The notes: generated by a model not told the origin, from the letters alone. A DNA stretch of 64,000 nt from Neptunicoccus cionae (GCF_014643735.1 NZ_BMKA01000005.1:62245-126244), one strand, 5' to 3'. Shown: positions 1 to 9,367, counted from the first letter of the stretch. Program-made: numbers and translations.

Positions 1-872
1 TCAAAATACCCGCGATAGCCTTCCTTGCGCAGTTGCTCCCCGAACTTGAAGGTCAGCTCCCGCGCCTTTTCACGCACCTTGGGCGGGAAAGCAGTGGATA
101 GGATTTCATTGCCACACCAGCCGCCCCGATAGGGGGTCAGTTCGTCAAAGCCCACCAGTTCTGTCATCAACGGGCCTACGATGGTGCCTTCCTTGGTGGC
201 GCAGCCCTCAATCGCGGAGCCACGGCAATCAATCCGCTTCATGATCTTGATCTCGCCCTCTCCGACGATTTCATGTTCATGACGCCGGAAGTCCGCTTCG
301 TTCTTGATAAAGAAAGTTGTGTGACCGCTGTCCCCGAAGGCAGACTGCAGCACCAGATCATGTCCAAGCTTGGCTTTTTCGCAGGTTTTGCGCAGGTCTT
401 CGTAATTCTTCACTTCCGCCAGCACGTTTGGCACCGAAGGCACACCCGCCTTGTTGCCGATCCGCACGGTTTCAATCTTGTTGTCCATCTTTGTGCGCAG
501 CTTGGCTTTAGGGAACCAGACATCCGCGCCCAGCTCTTTGGACAGGCGTTCGGTTTCCTCGTCAAACATCAGAAAGACGAATTTCGGCTTGCCACCGCGC
601 CGTTTGATGAAGTCGATGACCTCTTTGTGCTGCAGCAGATAGTTGTTGATGTCCTCAATGCTCTGGAATTCCGCATGGGGTTGTTCAGAGGGGCAGAACA
701 CATTCGGGTGCTTGCCGCCGTAACAATCTATGTAGCAGATATATTTAAAGTTTTTCACCCACTCATCCAGACCGAGCAGGTTGAAGTTTGTCGCCGAAAT
801 GAAATAGATCGGGTCTTCGTTGCGGTGAAAGAAGCGCCGGATCTCCGAGATATTTTTAAGCACTGTTGCCAT
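1..872 (-). CDS. ATP-grasp / biotin-carboxylase-like ligase (3' end beyond window)
   Basis: The reading frame runs from an ATG at 872 down to base 1 without a stop, so about 290 N-terminal residues are visible. The protein begins MATVLKNISEIRRFF. It has the character of an ATP-grasp enzyme: a preATP-grasp-like N-terminal part, the segment PKAKLRTKMDNKIETVRIGN, then a lysine/glutamate-rich ATP-binding part with LVLQSAFGDSGHTTFFI and a stretch around KIMKRIDCRGSAIEG. Proteins like this are often annotated biotin carboxylase, but no biotin-accepting partner is visible, so the substrate is unknown. It lies 14 bases downstream of the decarboxylase gene and is probably co-transcribed with it. From general knowledge this pairing recurs in Rhodobacterales; a role in amino acid or polyamine ligation is only inference. 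The family call is fairly safe, the reaction is not. Confidence 0.7.
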   Translation of the reverse strand, partial: MATVLKNISEIRRFFHRNEDPIYFISATNFNLLGLDEWVKNFKYICYIDCYGGKHPNVFCPSEQPHAEFQSIEDINNYLLQHKEVIDFIKRRGGKPKFVFLMFDEETERLSKELGADVWFPKAKLRTKMDNKIETVRIGNKAGVPSVPNVLAEVKNYEDLRKTCEKAKLGHDLVLQSAFGDSGHTTFFIKNEADFRRHEHEIVGEGEIKIMKRIDCRGSAIEGCATKEGTIVGPLMTELVGFDELTPYRGGWCGNEILSTAFPPKVREKARELTFKFGEQLRKEGYRGYF

Positions 873-886
873 AGTATTGTCCTTTA

Positions 887-3628
887 TTATTCGGCTGCGG
901 TTTTAATGGATTTGTCTTTGTTCAGGGCGTTAAGCGCGTCTTGGGTAAAGACACGAAGCCCCAGATCGGCGCGGTAGCCGTGGATTTCATTCACGTCGAG
1001 CGCGCGCATAAAGTCGAGGATTTCGCGGCTGATCACTTGTCCGGGAACAAGGATCGGAAAGCCGGGGGGATAGGGAATGATGAAACTGGCCGAGACTAGT
1101 TCCCGTCCTTCCTCCATCGCCTGTTTCAACGAACCGTTCAGTTCCAAATAATCACAGTTTTTTTCATCGTAGCTCAGGTAATACGCACTGCGAATATCCC
1201 CTTCCGGTGTCAGATCGTCAGGGCGGAAAGCATCATGGAAGCGGCTGAAATCAGGCAGCGGCGGATAATTTTCCGTCAGGTTTGCCACGCGCCGATCAAA
1301 GGATAGACGCTCCATTTTCGACGCATCGTCCAGCAGGTCGTCCAGCTCGTTCGCGATTTCCACCAGCACTTCGATCAGATAAGCGACCGAGGATCGCGTG
1401 GTGCCGATATTGGTCATAAATAACACGGTATTGCGGGAGGTTTTGTTGATCTGGATGCCGTATTTATCCATCAAAACCTGATTCTTGAACGTATCCCCGT
1501 CCCATCCGGTGCCCCCCACAGCCAGTGTGACGCGGGTTGCATCCAGAACGAAATCGTCCCTTTCCCAACACTCCCACATGTCGGTCCAGCCCTGTTCGGT
1601 ATCAAAATAGGTGCTGACACCGCTTTGGCGATAGCTGTCAGGGATCATGTCCCCAGCCGTTAACACCTTGAAGTATTTCTGCAAAAGGGGATGGCTGCTG
1701 ATGGCGCGGCGCAGGGCCATTGCGGCCTCTATCTGGCGCTGGACAAATTCAAACCCTTCCAGTTCCACCTGCCGTCGCCCCACATCAAGGGATGCGATGA
1801 TCTGGTAGTTGGGGGATGTGGACGTGTGGGTCATGTAGGCTTCATGAAAGCTTTGCTCGACCTCGCCCTTGAAGTCCTGATCGTTGACGTGGATCATCGA
1901 CCCCTGCCGTAGGGACGTCAGGGTTTTATGGGTGGATTGCGTGGCATAGGCCCTGACCCGCGCAGTCGGTGGCGGGATCAGCCGCACATCAAGCAGGTCT
2001 TCCTCGGTCGCGTCTTCCAGTTGCTGTTGCTGCGCATCATAGGCCGCAATGTGTTTGTCAGAGCGAAGTTGCTTGCGCAGATTATTGGCTGATCGCATGG
2101 CTGTGCGTTGACGATAGGTCGGGCTGAAACGGGCAAAGGCGAACCACGCCTCGTCCCAGAGGAACACAAGATCCGGCTTGATCGCCAGACATTCTTCCAT
2201 GACGCGCTGCACGTTGTAGACCAGCCCGTCAAAGGTACAGTTGGTCAGCAGCAACATGCGTACGCGATCCAGCTTGCCCGCCGCCTTAAGCGCCAGAAGC
2301 TGGTGCTTGATTTCGCGCAGAGGGACGGCACCATACATGGAGTATTCATTCAGCGGATAGCTGTCGAGATAGACCACCTCCGCCCCAGCCAGCACCATTC
2401 CGTAGTGATGGGATTTGTGGCAATCCCGATCCACCAGCACAATGTCACCGGGACGTACGAGCGCCTGCACCACGATTTTGTTACACGTCGAGGTGCCGTT
2501 GGTGGCAAAGAAAGTCTGCTTTGAACCAAAGGCGCGGCTTGCCAGTTCTTGCGCCCGTTTGATCGGACCACTGGGTTCCAGCAAGCTGTCCAACCCGCCA
2601 GACGTCGCAGAGGTTTCCGCCAGAAAAATGTTCGGCCCGTAAAACGCGCCCATGTCCTGAATCCAGTGGGACCGGCTGATGGATTTACCACGGCTGATCG
2701 GCATGGCGTGAAAAACACCGGTCGGCTGTTTGGAATACTCTACCAACGCTGTGAAAAACGGCGATTTATTGCGTGCCTCAACCCCGCGCAGGATATTGAG
2801 GTGCAGTTCCATAAAGTCTTCCTGATTGTAGAAAACCCGCCGGCAAATCCCCAGATCCAGCCCCGCGATTTCTTCGACCGAGCGTTCGGTCACAAGATAG
2901 GCGTCCAGTTCGGGGCGGACTTTCTGGATCAGGCGACACAGCTCTGCCCCGTAGTTTTCGGGCAGCATATTGTCGAGATCCTCGTTACTGCCCAGATAGG
3001 TCAGATATTTTTGCAGGATCTCGTTTTCATTCTTGGAGCGAAGCGTCAGGCCGGGGCGCGCGACAATGGCCTGAATGTTGTGATTGAACAGCACCGCGAT
3101 CAGGGCGTCTTCCAGACTGGGCACCACCACCGCTTCATAGTGGAACGGGTCCTCGATCCGTCGCATCCGATCCATGTTGCTCTTGATCCAGCGTTCCTGC
3201 TGGTCATTCACATTATCAACGATCAGAACTTCGAAATAGGGCCGCGCCATTGCCCGCGCTTCGGGGGACAGCAGCGCCTCGTCGTTGTTTTCTTCTTCGT
3301 CCATACTGTCCCGTTCCAGCGGGATACTGCGGCGCCTATAGGAGCCTGTGGTCAGGGCACGGGTGACGCGAGTGACGGAAAAGGCCACATCTTCAAAATT
3401 GCCGTTTTCAAACTGGCGGCGCATATGGACGAAAGCGGACATGCCGGGAAAGGCCCAATAGGGCTCAATCCGCGAGAGGGCCTGAAACAGCTCCTGAATT
3501 TCGGCGCGATAGGCCCTGTTTTTTGCTCTGGAGGTCTCCCGGCTGAGCGCAACAGTCGCGGAACGCAGGGCGGCCCATCTGTCTGTGCGCAGTTGGGTCG
3601 CGGAATAATACTCGCTGACAGAATCCAT
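887..3628 (-). CDS. Orn/Lys/Arg decarboxylase family protein (PLP, fold type I)
   Basis: A 913-residue PLP enzyme of the basic amino acid decarboxylase family, which removes CO2 from ornithine, lysine or arginine to give putrescine, cadaverine or agmatine. Residues 130-250 look like the receiver-like wing domain of long bacterial decarboxylases. The PLP domain follows, with ATNGTSTCNK near 375-384, the cofactor-contacting WDEAWFA (Asp492) and STHKTLTSLRQ, in which Lys568 should be the Schiff-base lysine. The length exceeds the usual 710-760 residues because of an extended N-terminus and an acidic insert near 110-118. The ATG at 3628 follows a strong AAGGAGAG site. The ATP-grasp gene is immediately downstream and an amidohydrolase lies 61 bases upstream. 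If the substrate is arginine, that neighbour could act on an agmatine-derived product. Substrate specificity cannot be read from the sequence. Confidence 0.85.
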   Translation of the reverse strand: MDSVSEYYSATQLRTDRWAALRSATVALSRETSRAKNRAYRAEIQELFQALSRIEPYWAFPGMSAFVHMRRQFENGNFEDVAFSVTRVTRALTTGSYRRRSIPLERDSMDEEENNDEALLSPEARAMARPYFEVLIVDNVNDQQERWIKSNMDRMRRIEDPFHYEAVVVPSLEDALIAVLFNHNIQAIVARPGLTLRSKNENEILQKYLTYLGSNEDLDNMLPENYGAELCRLIQKVRPELDAYLVTERSVEEIAGLDLGICRRVFYNQEDFMELHLNILRGVEARNKSPFFTALVEYSKQPTGVFHAMPISRGKSISRSHWIQDMGAFYGPNIFLAETSATSGGLDSLLEPSGPIKRAQELASRAFGSKQTFFATNGTSTCNKIVVQALVRPGDIVLVDRDCHKSHHYGMVLAGAEVVYLDSYPLNEYSMYGAVPLREIKHQLLALKAAGKLDRVRMLLLTNCTFDGLVYNVQRVMEECLAIKPDLVFLWDEAWFAFARFSPTYRQRTAMRSANNLRKQLRSDKHIAAYDAQQQQLEDATEEDLLDVRLIPPPTARVRAYATQSTHKTLTSLRQGSMIHVNDQDFKGEVEQSFHEAYMTHTSTSPNYQIIASLDVGRRQVELEGFEFVQRQIEAAMALRRAISSHPLLQKYFKVLTAGDMIPDSYRQSGVSTYFDTEQGWTDMWECWERDDFVLDATRVTLAVGGTGWDGDTFKNQVLMDKYGIQINKTSRNTVLFMTNIGTTRSSVAYLIEVLVEIANELDDLLDDASKMERLSFDRRVANLTENYPPLPDFSRFHDAFRPDDLTPEGDIRSAYYLSYDEKNCDYLELNGSLKQAMEEGRELVSASFIIPYPPGFPILVPGQVISREILDFMRALDVNEIHGYRADLGLRVFTQDALNALNKDKSIKTAAE

Positions 3629-3689
3629 CGGTTGCTCTCCTTCTTAAAGGCTTCAACCGACAACACATGTAGCAGTGCTAATCCCGGTA

Positions 3690-4664
3690 TCAGCCGCTTG
3701 GTTTGCCACCTACAAAGGGCACATGCCCAACGTCGGTCGCAAGATTTTGACCCTGTATCTCGGCTTCGGCATCCGCCGGAACATCCACATGCAGACCCGC
3801 GCGGGAGCCTTGCTGTGGCACCTCCAGCGGACCGAGTGTATTTAGAAACGCATCTGTGCCACTGGTGCGGTCATAGACGGAAAAATCAACGGAGCGGTCG
3901 CGGAAGCTTTTGAGCACTTGCCCAAGCCCCTTCATGCCGGTTTCACGCTGGCGGCGGACCATCGACAGGTCCACCTCGATCGGGAACATGTCTTCCTGCC
4001 CTGCGGACTGGTGCAGGACGAGGGATGTCGGATCGACGACGCAGGATTTGCCAACCCCGCCAGCGCCCAGACCGTTCACGTCAAAAACATAACACTGGAA
4101 CTGTGCCGCAGTCGCCCGCGCAATCGCCAGTTCGGCGTCGCGGTCGGTGGTGCCGGTCAGGACCGGATGCAACAGCACCTCAACCCCCTGACTAGTCAGC
4201 TCGCGCGTGGTTTCGGGGAACCACATGTCATAACAGATCGACAGGCCAAAGCGGCCCACATCCGGCACGTCGAACACACAGAATTCCGTCCCTGCAGCCA
4301 CGCCTGCTTCATAGGGAAGGAAGGGGAACATCTTGGCGTAGCGGCGCACCACGTTGCCATCGGGATCAATCACCAAAGAGGTATTATAAACCTGCCCGTC
4401 ATGGGGCGAGGTCAGAAACATAGAGCCCGGAATAAGCCAGACCTTGTGACGCCGCGCGGCTTCACAGAAACGGTCGATGGTTTCATTTTCGGGCGGCAGC
4501 TTGTAGCGCTCCAGCGGTCCGAAAGGCGCCAGTTCGCTGAACAACACCATTTGGGTCCAGGGAAACCGTGCCATCAAAATATCAAGCCGTTGTAGCATTC
4601 CGTCTACATTTGGCTGAAGGGCATTGACGTGCATCTGCACGCCGGCAATTGCGAATGGGGTCAT
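3690..4664 (-). CDS. Carbon-nitrogen hydrolase (nitrilase superfamily)
   Basis: A 324-residue amidohydrolase of the nitrilase superfamily. Numbered from the chosen start, the catalytic triad is visible: Glu44 in LFSELAPFG, Lys111 in RRYAKMFPF and Cys144 in GLSICYDMWFPE. The family hydrolyses amides or N-carbamoyl groups with release of ammonia. The frame is open to an ATG at 4727, but that codon directly abuts its only ribosome-binding site. The ATG at 4664 has GGAG ten bases upstream and starts exactly at the family N-terminus MTPFAIAGVQM, so it is preferred. The position between a decarboxylase and a stress protein makes a polyamine-related amide such as N-carbamoylputrescine an attractive substrate, but an aliphatic amidase is equally possible. 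The C-terminal 50 residues carry no recognised motif. Confidence 0.82.
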   Translation of the reverse strand: MTPFAIAGVQMHVNALQPNVDGMLQRLDILMARFPWTQMVLFSELAPFGPLERYKLPPENETIDRFCEAARRHKVWLIPGSMFLTSPHDGQVYNTSLVIDPDGNVVRRYAKMFPFLPYEAGVAAGTEFCVFDVPDVGRFGLSICYDMWFPETTRELTSQGVEVLLHPVLTGTTDRDAELAIARATAAQFQCYVFDVNGLGAGGVGKSCVVDPTSLVLHQSAGQEDMFPIEVDLSMVRRQRETGMKGLGQVLKSFRDRSVDFSVYDRTSGTDAFLNTLGPLEVPQQGSRAGLHVDVPADAEAEIQGQNLATDVGHVPFVGGKPSG

Positions 4665-4732
4665 TGAGGATACTCTCCGTGCTTGCGCTGACGGCTCTGT
4701 TGTATTGAGTCGTTCACCGCTTTGCATTCCTC

Positions 4733-5164
4733 TTAAGCCCTCACCACCAGAACGGAAACAGGAGATCTGCTAACGATCCTGTCCGCATTGGAGCCCACCA
4801 AAAACTCTCGTAGGCGATCGGGTTTGTGGGACGCCATAACCACCAGATCACAATTGATTTTTTCGATGGTCTTAAGAACTTTACGGTGGATTTTACCAAA
4901 TGCAAGGTGCTGCTTCACCTTTACGTCATTGGGAATTTCGGCGCGAACCAATTTGTCGAGCGCCTTGCTGGCTTCTGCCACCGCCTTTTCTTCGAAGTTT
5001 TCGGGAAAGAACCCTTCCACCAGCGGGCTGCCCATGTCCGGCACAACCGAAATGATATGCAGCACCCCGCCAGAGCTGCTGACCAGCTCTATCGCTTGTG
5101 GCAACGCCTTCACCCAAGAGTCCTTATCCGTCAGATCAATTGTCAGAAGAACCGTGTTGAACAT
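4733..5164 (-). CDS. Universal stress protein, UspA family
   Basis: A 143-residue single UspA domain starting MFNTVLLTIDLTDKDSW, with the alternating alpha/beta pattern of the family and a C-terminal LVGSNADRIVSRSPVSVLVV. The second half of the ATP-binding signature (Gly-Ser before the last helix) is present. The first glycines of the usual G-2X-G-9X-G(S/T) signature are replaced (ASHKPDRL), so nucleotide binding may be weak or altered. The start has a strong GAGGAGAAAGAG site. The gene follows the fused TRAP permease by ten bases in the same orientation. Small Usp proteins co-transcribed with TRAP transporters are known (TeaD beside TeaABC) and are thought to regulate transport, so the same role is inferred here. 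Confidence 0.88.
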   Translation of the reverse strand: MFNTVLLTIDLTDKDSWVKALPQAIELVSSSGGVLHIISVVPDMGSPLVEGFFPENFEEKAVAEASKALDKLVRAEIPNDVKVKQHLAFGKIHRKVLKTIEKINCDLVVMASHKPDRLREFLVGSNADRIVSRSPVSVLVVRA

Positions 5165-5174
5165 CTCTTTCTCC

Positions 5175-7949
5175 TCAGGCTGTGGCCGGTTTGCGAACGG
5201 GGCGGCTGTTGCGACCCCGTTGCAGGAAGACGATCAGCCCCAACAGCAAAAGCGCAGGGATGAACATCAGGTATTTGCTCGGCTGGTCCACAGGGCGCAG
5301 AACCCGCAGAACGGTCTGGTCCCAATCAAGCCCTGCCTTGGCGGCGGCGCTGTCATAGACCACATCGTCCACCATCATTTTACCGTCCGCTTCGCGCAGA
5401 ATCAGACCGGAGCTTTCCAACCGCTCCTCCCCTGTCGCGCCTTCGCCAATAGGCAGGATGGCGACAAATTCGATGGGATCGCCCAGATCGTTGACACCGG
5501 CCACCCGCAGGCGCAGATCCTCATCCGCTGGCGTTGCGAGCGCGGCAGCCGCCAGTTCAGTCGGCGCTTCTTCGGTATAAGGCGGTGCGACCATATCCAT
5601 CCAGAAGCCCGGACGGAACAGGGTGAAGGCCACCAGCAACAATGCGATGGTTTCATAAAACCGGTTCTTGGCAAGGAACCAGCCTTGGGTCGCCGCTGCA
5701 AACAGCAGCATGGCGATGGTTGCCACCACAAAGACGAATATGCCCTGCACCCATGTGACCTCTATCAACAGCAGTTCGGTGTTGAAGATAAACAGGAACG
5801 GCAGCGCCGCTGTGCGCAGCGAATAGAAGAAGGCAACCAGTCCGGTGCGGATCGGATCACCGCCCGAAACAGCAGCGGCAGCAAAGCTTGCCAGTCCCAC
5901 GGGTGGTGTCACATCGGCCATGATCCCGAAATAGAACACAAACAAATGCACCGCGATCAACGGCACGATCAGCCCGTTTTGCTGGCCCAGCGTCACGATA
6001 ACCGGTGCAAGAAGTGCTGACACAACAATATAGTTCGCCGTGGTCGGCAGGCCCATGCCAAGGATCAGGGACAGGATGGCGGTGAGGAACAGAATGGCAA
6101 GAATATTACCGCCGGACAGAACCTCAACCACATCCGCAAGGGCAGAGCCGACACCGGTCTGGCTAACCGCACCGACGATAATACCCGCCGTAGCTGTGGC
6201 AATGCCGATCCCGATCATATTGCGCGCGCCGGTTTCCAGCCCATCGATCAGATCGGCAACACCAGTGCGCACCGCAGCACCAAGGGCGCTGTTCCCCCGC
6301 ATCATTGCGGTCAGCGGGCGCTGGGTCAGCAGGATAAAGATCATATAGGCGGTGGCCCAGAACGCCGACAGACCGGGTGACAGGCGATCCACCATCAGCG
6401 CCCAGACCAGCACCACAACCGGCAGGATAAAGTGCAGGCCGGAGCGGATTGTCGGCCCCGGCAGAGGCAGGCTCGTCACTGGCGCGTTCGGGTCGTCCAG
6501 TTCCAGCGGCTTTTCCTTGGAGGCGATGTAAAGCAGCCCCACGTAAACCGCAGTGAGGAAGGCAAAAATGATATAGCCTGCCGTTTGCGGGAAGGCCGGT
6601 CTGATCCAGCCCATACCGTAGTAAACGATGAAGGAAACCGCACAGATCGCGGCAATGGTGAAGGCCATGCCGATCAGACGTTGTACGATGGGTTTGGGGG
6701 TATAGGCGCGGGGCAGACCCTCCATTCCGGCTTTCAGCGCTTCAAGATGTACGATGTAAACCAGCGCGATGTAGGAAATCACCGCAGGCAGGAAGGCGTG
6801 TTTCACCACGTCAAAATACGGAATACCCACGTATTCCACCATCAAGAACGCCGCAGCGCCCATCACGGGTGGCATGATCTGACCGTTCACCGAAGAGGCA
6901 ACCTCTACCGCACCAGCCTTTTCAGAACTGAAGCCGACCTTTTTCATCAGCGGGATGGTAAACGTACCCGTGGTCACGACATTGGCGATAGAGGACCCCG
7001 AGATCAGGCCCGTCATGGCCGAAGACACCACAGCCGCTTTGGCCGGTCCGCCTTTCATATGGCCCATCAAGCTAAAGGCGACTTGGATGAAATAGTTGCC
7101 CGCGCCCGCACGATCCAGCAAGGAGCCGAACAGAACAAACAAGAACACAAAGCTGGTAGAAACACCGAGCGCGATACCAAAGACGCCTTCCGTGGTGATC
7201 CACTGGTGGTTCACGATCTCGGACAGGCTGTTGCCCTTGTGGGAAATAATGCTCGGCATATGGGGGCCAAGCACGGTGTAAACCAGAAAGACCGAGGCAA
7301 CGATCATCAATGCCGGACCAAGCGCGCGGCGGGTGGCCTCAAGAAGCAGCATCAAGCCGATCACGGCGACGACAAAATCCTGAAGCACAGGCGCACCAAC
7401 GCGCCCCGAAATTTCACGGTAATAGACAAACAGATAGAGGGCCGCCAAAGCGCCCACCAGCGCCAGTCCCCATTCCCAAACCGGAATACGGTCTTTGGGC
7501 GAGCCAAGCACTACGGCAGCGACGACAACGAGTGCGACGATCGGGATCCACCATGTGACCGTGCCGTCTTTGGCCCCTGTCATAAACAGAAAGGCGAGCA
7601 CCACAGGCACGACAATCCCCAACCCGATCTGAAACCGGGAGCGGGTGGCCGGAAAGGCTGCAAACGCAAGGAACATGGCAAAAGCCAGATGGATAGAGCG
7701 GCTTTCCGTATCATTAAACACGCCCCACCCCACCATGAACGGAATAGGCGAAGCGATCCAAAGCTGGAACAGCGACCACGCCAGCGCCACGCAGGTCAGG
7801 AAGATGCCAACAGGGCCGATTGCACCCCGTCCGCCCGTATCTGAGGAGGCGACCAGTTCGTCGAGCTCGGCCTGCGTCAGCCCGCCCCGATCACCGGTTG
7901 CAGCGTTCTCTACTGCGGCGGCTTGCTGTTGATTTGGATCATTGGTCAT
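5175..7949 (-). CDS. TAXI-type TRAP transporter, fused DctQ-DctM permease
   Basis: A 924-residue integral membrane protein that fuses the small and large permease subunits of a TRAP transporter, as is usual in the TAXI subfamily. After a polar N-terminal tail of about 45 residues there are many hydrophobic segments; residues 200-720 carry the DctM-like core, for example SGSSIANVVTTGTFTIPLMK and LILGMGLPTTANYIVVSALL. Between the last membrane segments lies a soluble extracytoplasmic part (about residues 775-880, rich in Glu/Asp), and the protein ends RGRNSRPVRKPATA. It should couple an ion gradient to uptake of the ligand held by the binding protein encoded upstream. The start has AGGGGACATCC before the ATG. 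The Usp gene follows directly. The substrate is unknown; TAXI systems often take dicarboxylates or glutamate-like compounds. Confidence 0.9.
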   Translation of the reverse strand: MTNDPNQQQAAAVENAATGDRGGLTQAELDELVASSDTGGRGAIGPVGIFLTCVALAWSLFQLWIASPIPFMVGWGVFNDTESRSIHLAFAMFLAFAAFPATRSRFQIGLGIVVPVVLAFLFMTGAKDGTVTWWIPIVALVVVAAVVLGSPKDRIPVWEWGLALVGALAALYLFVYYREISGRVGAPVLQDFVVAVIGLMLLLEATRRALGPALMIVASVFLVYTVLGPHMPSIISHKGNSLSEIVNHQWITTEGVFGIALGVSTSFVFLFVLFGSLLDRAGAGNYFIQVAFSLMGHMKGGPAKAAVVSSAMTGLISGSSIANVVTTGTFTIPLMKKVGFSSEKAGAVEVASSVNGQIMPPVMGAAAFLMVEYVGIPYFDVVKHAFLPAVISYIALVYIVHLEALKAGMEGLPRAYTPKPIVQRLIGMAFTIAAICAVSFIVYYGMGWIRPAFPQTAGYIIFAFLTAVYVGLLYIASKEKPLELDDPNAPVTSLPLPGPTIRSGLHFILPVVVLVWALMVDRLSPGLSAFWATAYMIFILLTQRPLTAMMRGNSALGAAVRTGVADLIDGLETGARNMIGIGIATATAGIIVGAVSQTGVGSALADVVEVLSGGNILAILFLTAILSLILGMGLPTTANYIVVSALLAPVIVTLGQQNGLIVPLIAVHLFVFYFGIMADVTPPVGLASFAAAAVSGGDPIRTGLVAFFYSLRTAALPFLFIFNTELLLIEVTWVQGIFVFVVATIAMLLFAAATQGWFLAKNRFYETIALLLVAFTLFRPGFWMDMVAPPYTEEAPTELAAAALATPADEDLRLRVAGVNDLGDPIEFVAILPIGEGATGEERLESSGLILREADGKMMVDDVVYDSAAAKAGLDWDQTVLRVLRPVDQPSKYLMFIPALLLLGLIVFLQRGRNSRPVRKPATA

Positions 7950-8012
7950 GGATGTCCCCTGTTCCCCGCTATGGCCCTTTTATACGGGCTTTTGTTCTGT
8001 TTCGTCGGGTCA

Positions 8013-8036
8013 GGTGCGGCAGCGCGCCGCCGCACC
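8013..8036 (-). repeat. Intercistronic stem-loop between TAXI binding protein and permease
   Basis: Perfect 8-bp inverted repeat: GGTGCGGC at 8013-8020 and GCCGCACC at 8029-8036 with an eight-base loop. It lies between the stop of the binding-protein gene (8076) and the start of the permease gene (7949). In the direction of these genes no T-run follows, so it looks less like a full terminator than like a structure that protects the 3' end of the upstream message and lowers expression of the downstream gene. That role is inferred from position. Confidence 0.6.
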
Positions 8037-8075
8037 ATTTTTTATCTTAAAAGAAGGCCGCGAACGACCGCCGGA

Positions 8076-9032
8076 TTACATCCAGCCTTTTTCTTTGTAG
8101 TATCTTTCAGCACCAGGGTGCAGTGGTGCAGACAGACCAGCGCTGATCATGTCTTCTTCTTTGAGGTTCTCGAAAGCAGGGTGCAGACGCTTGAACCGGT
8201 CGAAGTTGTCGAAGACCGCTTTAACAACCTGATAAACCACCTCATCGTCCACTTTCGCAGATGTCACAAAGGTCGCTTTAACGCCGAATGTGTTCACATC
8301 AGCGTCCGTACCTTTGTACATGCCGCCCGGAATAGTCGCAGCAGCGTAGAAAGGGTTTTCCGCGATCAGCTTGTCGATTTCTGGACCCTGAACCGGAACG
8401 AGAACCGCGTCCACTGTGGAGACAGCTTCCTGAATGGAGCCGTTCGGGTGACCAACAGTGTAGATGATCGCATCTACTTTGTTGTCGCCCAGCGCAGCAG
8501 CCTGTTCAGCCGGTTTCAATTCGGATGCCAGCGCGAAATCGTCGTTGGTCCAACCCAGCGCATCCATCACAACATCCATAGTCGCCCGTTGACCGGAGCC
8601 AGGGTTGCCGATGTTAACACGTTTGCCTTTCAGGTCGGCAAAAGACTTAATGCCGGAATCCGCACGTGCAATCACGTTGAACGGCTCACCGTGGACAGAA
8701 AAGACTGCCCGTTCGTCGGAAAACTGGTTTCCTTCGAATTTGGAAGTGCCGTTGTAGGCGTGGTATTGCCAGTCGGACTGGGCCACGCCCATATCCATGT
8801 CACCCGCCATGATCGCATTGATGTTCGCGATAGAACCGCCTGTCGACGGCGCGGTGCATTTCAGGTTGGTTTCAGCGGTTGTGCGGTTTACCAGACGGCA
8901 AATCGACTGACCGACGACGAAGTAAACGCCGGTTTGGCCGCCAGTCCCGATGGTGATGAATTTCTCTTGCGCCAGACCGGTAGTACCGGCAAGCAGCGCT
9001 CCTGCAAAAGCAAGATGTTTCATGAAACGCAT
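8076..9032 (-). CDS. TAXI family TRAP transporter solute-binding protein
   Basis: A 318-residue periplasmic binding protein. It begins with a signal peptide (MRFMKHLAFAGALLAGTTGLAQ, cleavage expected near Gln22) followed by the typical TAXI opening FITIGTGGQTGVYFVVGQS. Further family features are the segments GQRATMDVVMDALGW and GGMYKGTDADVNTFG. It binds the substrate in the periplasm and delivers it to the fused permease encoded downstream. The frame is open 46 codons further upstream, but the ATG at 9032 has GAGGAGAACACT before it and gives a proper signal peptide, whereas the longer form would bury it. The large amounts expected of such proteins fit the stem-loop that follows the gene. Confidence 0.92.
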   Translation of the reverse strand: MRFMKHLAFAGALLAGTTGLAQEKFITIGTGGQTGVYFVVGQSICRLVNRTTAETNLKCTAPSTGGSIANINAIMAGDMDMGVAQSDWQYHAYNGTSKFEGNQFSDERAVFSVHGEPFNVIARADSGIKSFADLKGKRVNIGNPGSGQRATMDVVMDALGWTNDDFALASELKPAEQAAALGDNKVDAIIYTVGHPNGSIQEAVSTVDAVLVPVQGPEIDKLIAENPFYAAATIPGGMYKGTDADVNTFGVKATFVTSAKVDDEVVYQVVKAVFDNFDRFKRLHPAFENLKEEDMISAGLSAPLHPGAERYYKEKGWM

Positions 9033-9367
9033 AGTGTTCTCCTCTTTTTTGCTCACGTTAACGAACCCTGCTCGCGCAGGGAAAAATTGTCCGAATGGCA
9101 CAAAGCGGCAGCTCTCGTGCGAGCAGTATTTCGAAGCTGCGGCGCTCTCCTTAAAGCGAAGCGCAAACAAGCACCAGCAGGAAAAACAAAGGCTTATCTG
9201 CCTCTCTTCCCCCCCCTGTCATTCATCACGCTAGTAAGTGTTTTCCTTTGTTGTCAAGTAAGTTGTCACTTGAAGACAAGACAATCGCTGCTTTCTTGAC
9301 TGCATTTATTTTCGCGCTATGGTTTGGTCGCTGGCCACCCTTGCAACGCCCGCAAAAGCCGGTTTTG
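9033..9367. promoter_or_regulatory. Upstream region of the TAXI-TRAP operon
   Basis: This 335-base gap holds no convincing gene. It contains repeated TTGTC/GACAA elements around 9251-9283, including CAAGT at 9255-9259 facing ACTTG at 9268-9272, which form a partial dyad suited to a regulator. The gap lies upstream of the TAXI-TRAP operon and downstream of the LysR gene, so it should carry the transporter promoter. Exact -35 and -10 boxes are not clear. Confidence 0.35.

Noticed and set aside
273-977. Open frame of 234 codons on the plus strand
   Set aside because: It lies opposite the ATP-grasp gene and the end of the decarboxylase gene, whose frames have clear family motifs, and it has no motif or ribosome-binding site. 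The same holds for most long frames opposite the real genes, e.g. 2549-3913, 6432-7844, 33199-34386 and 57032-58501.
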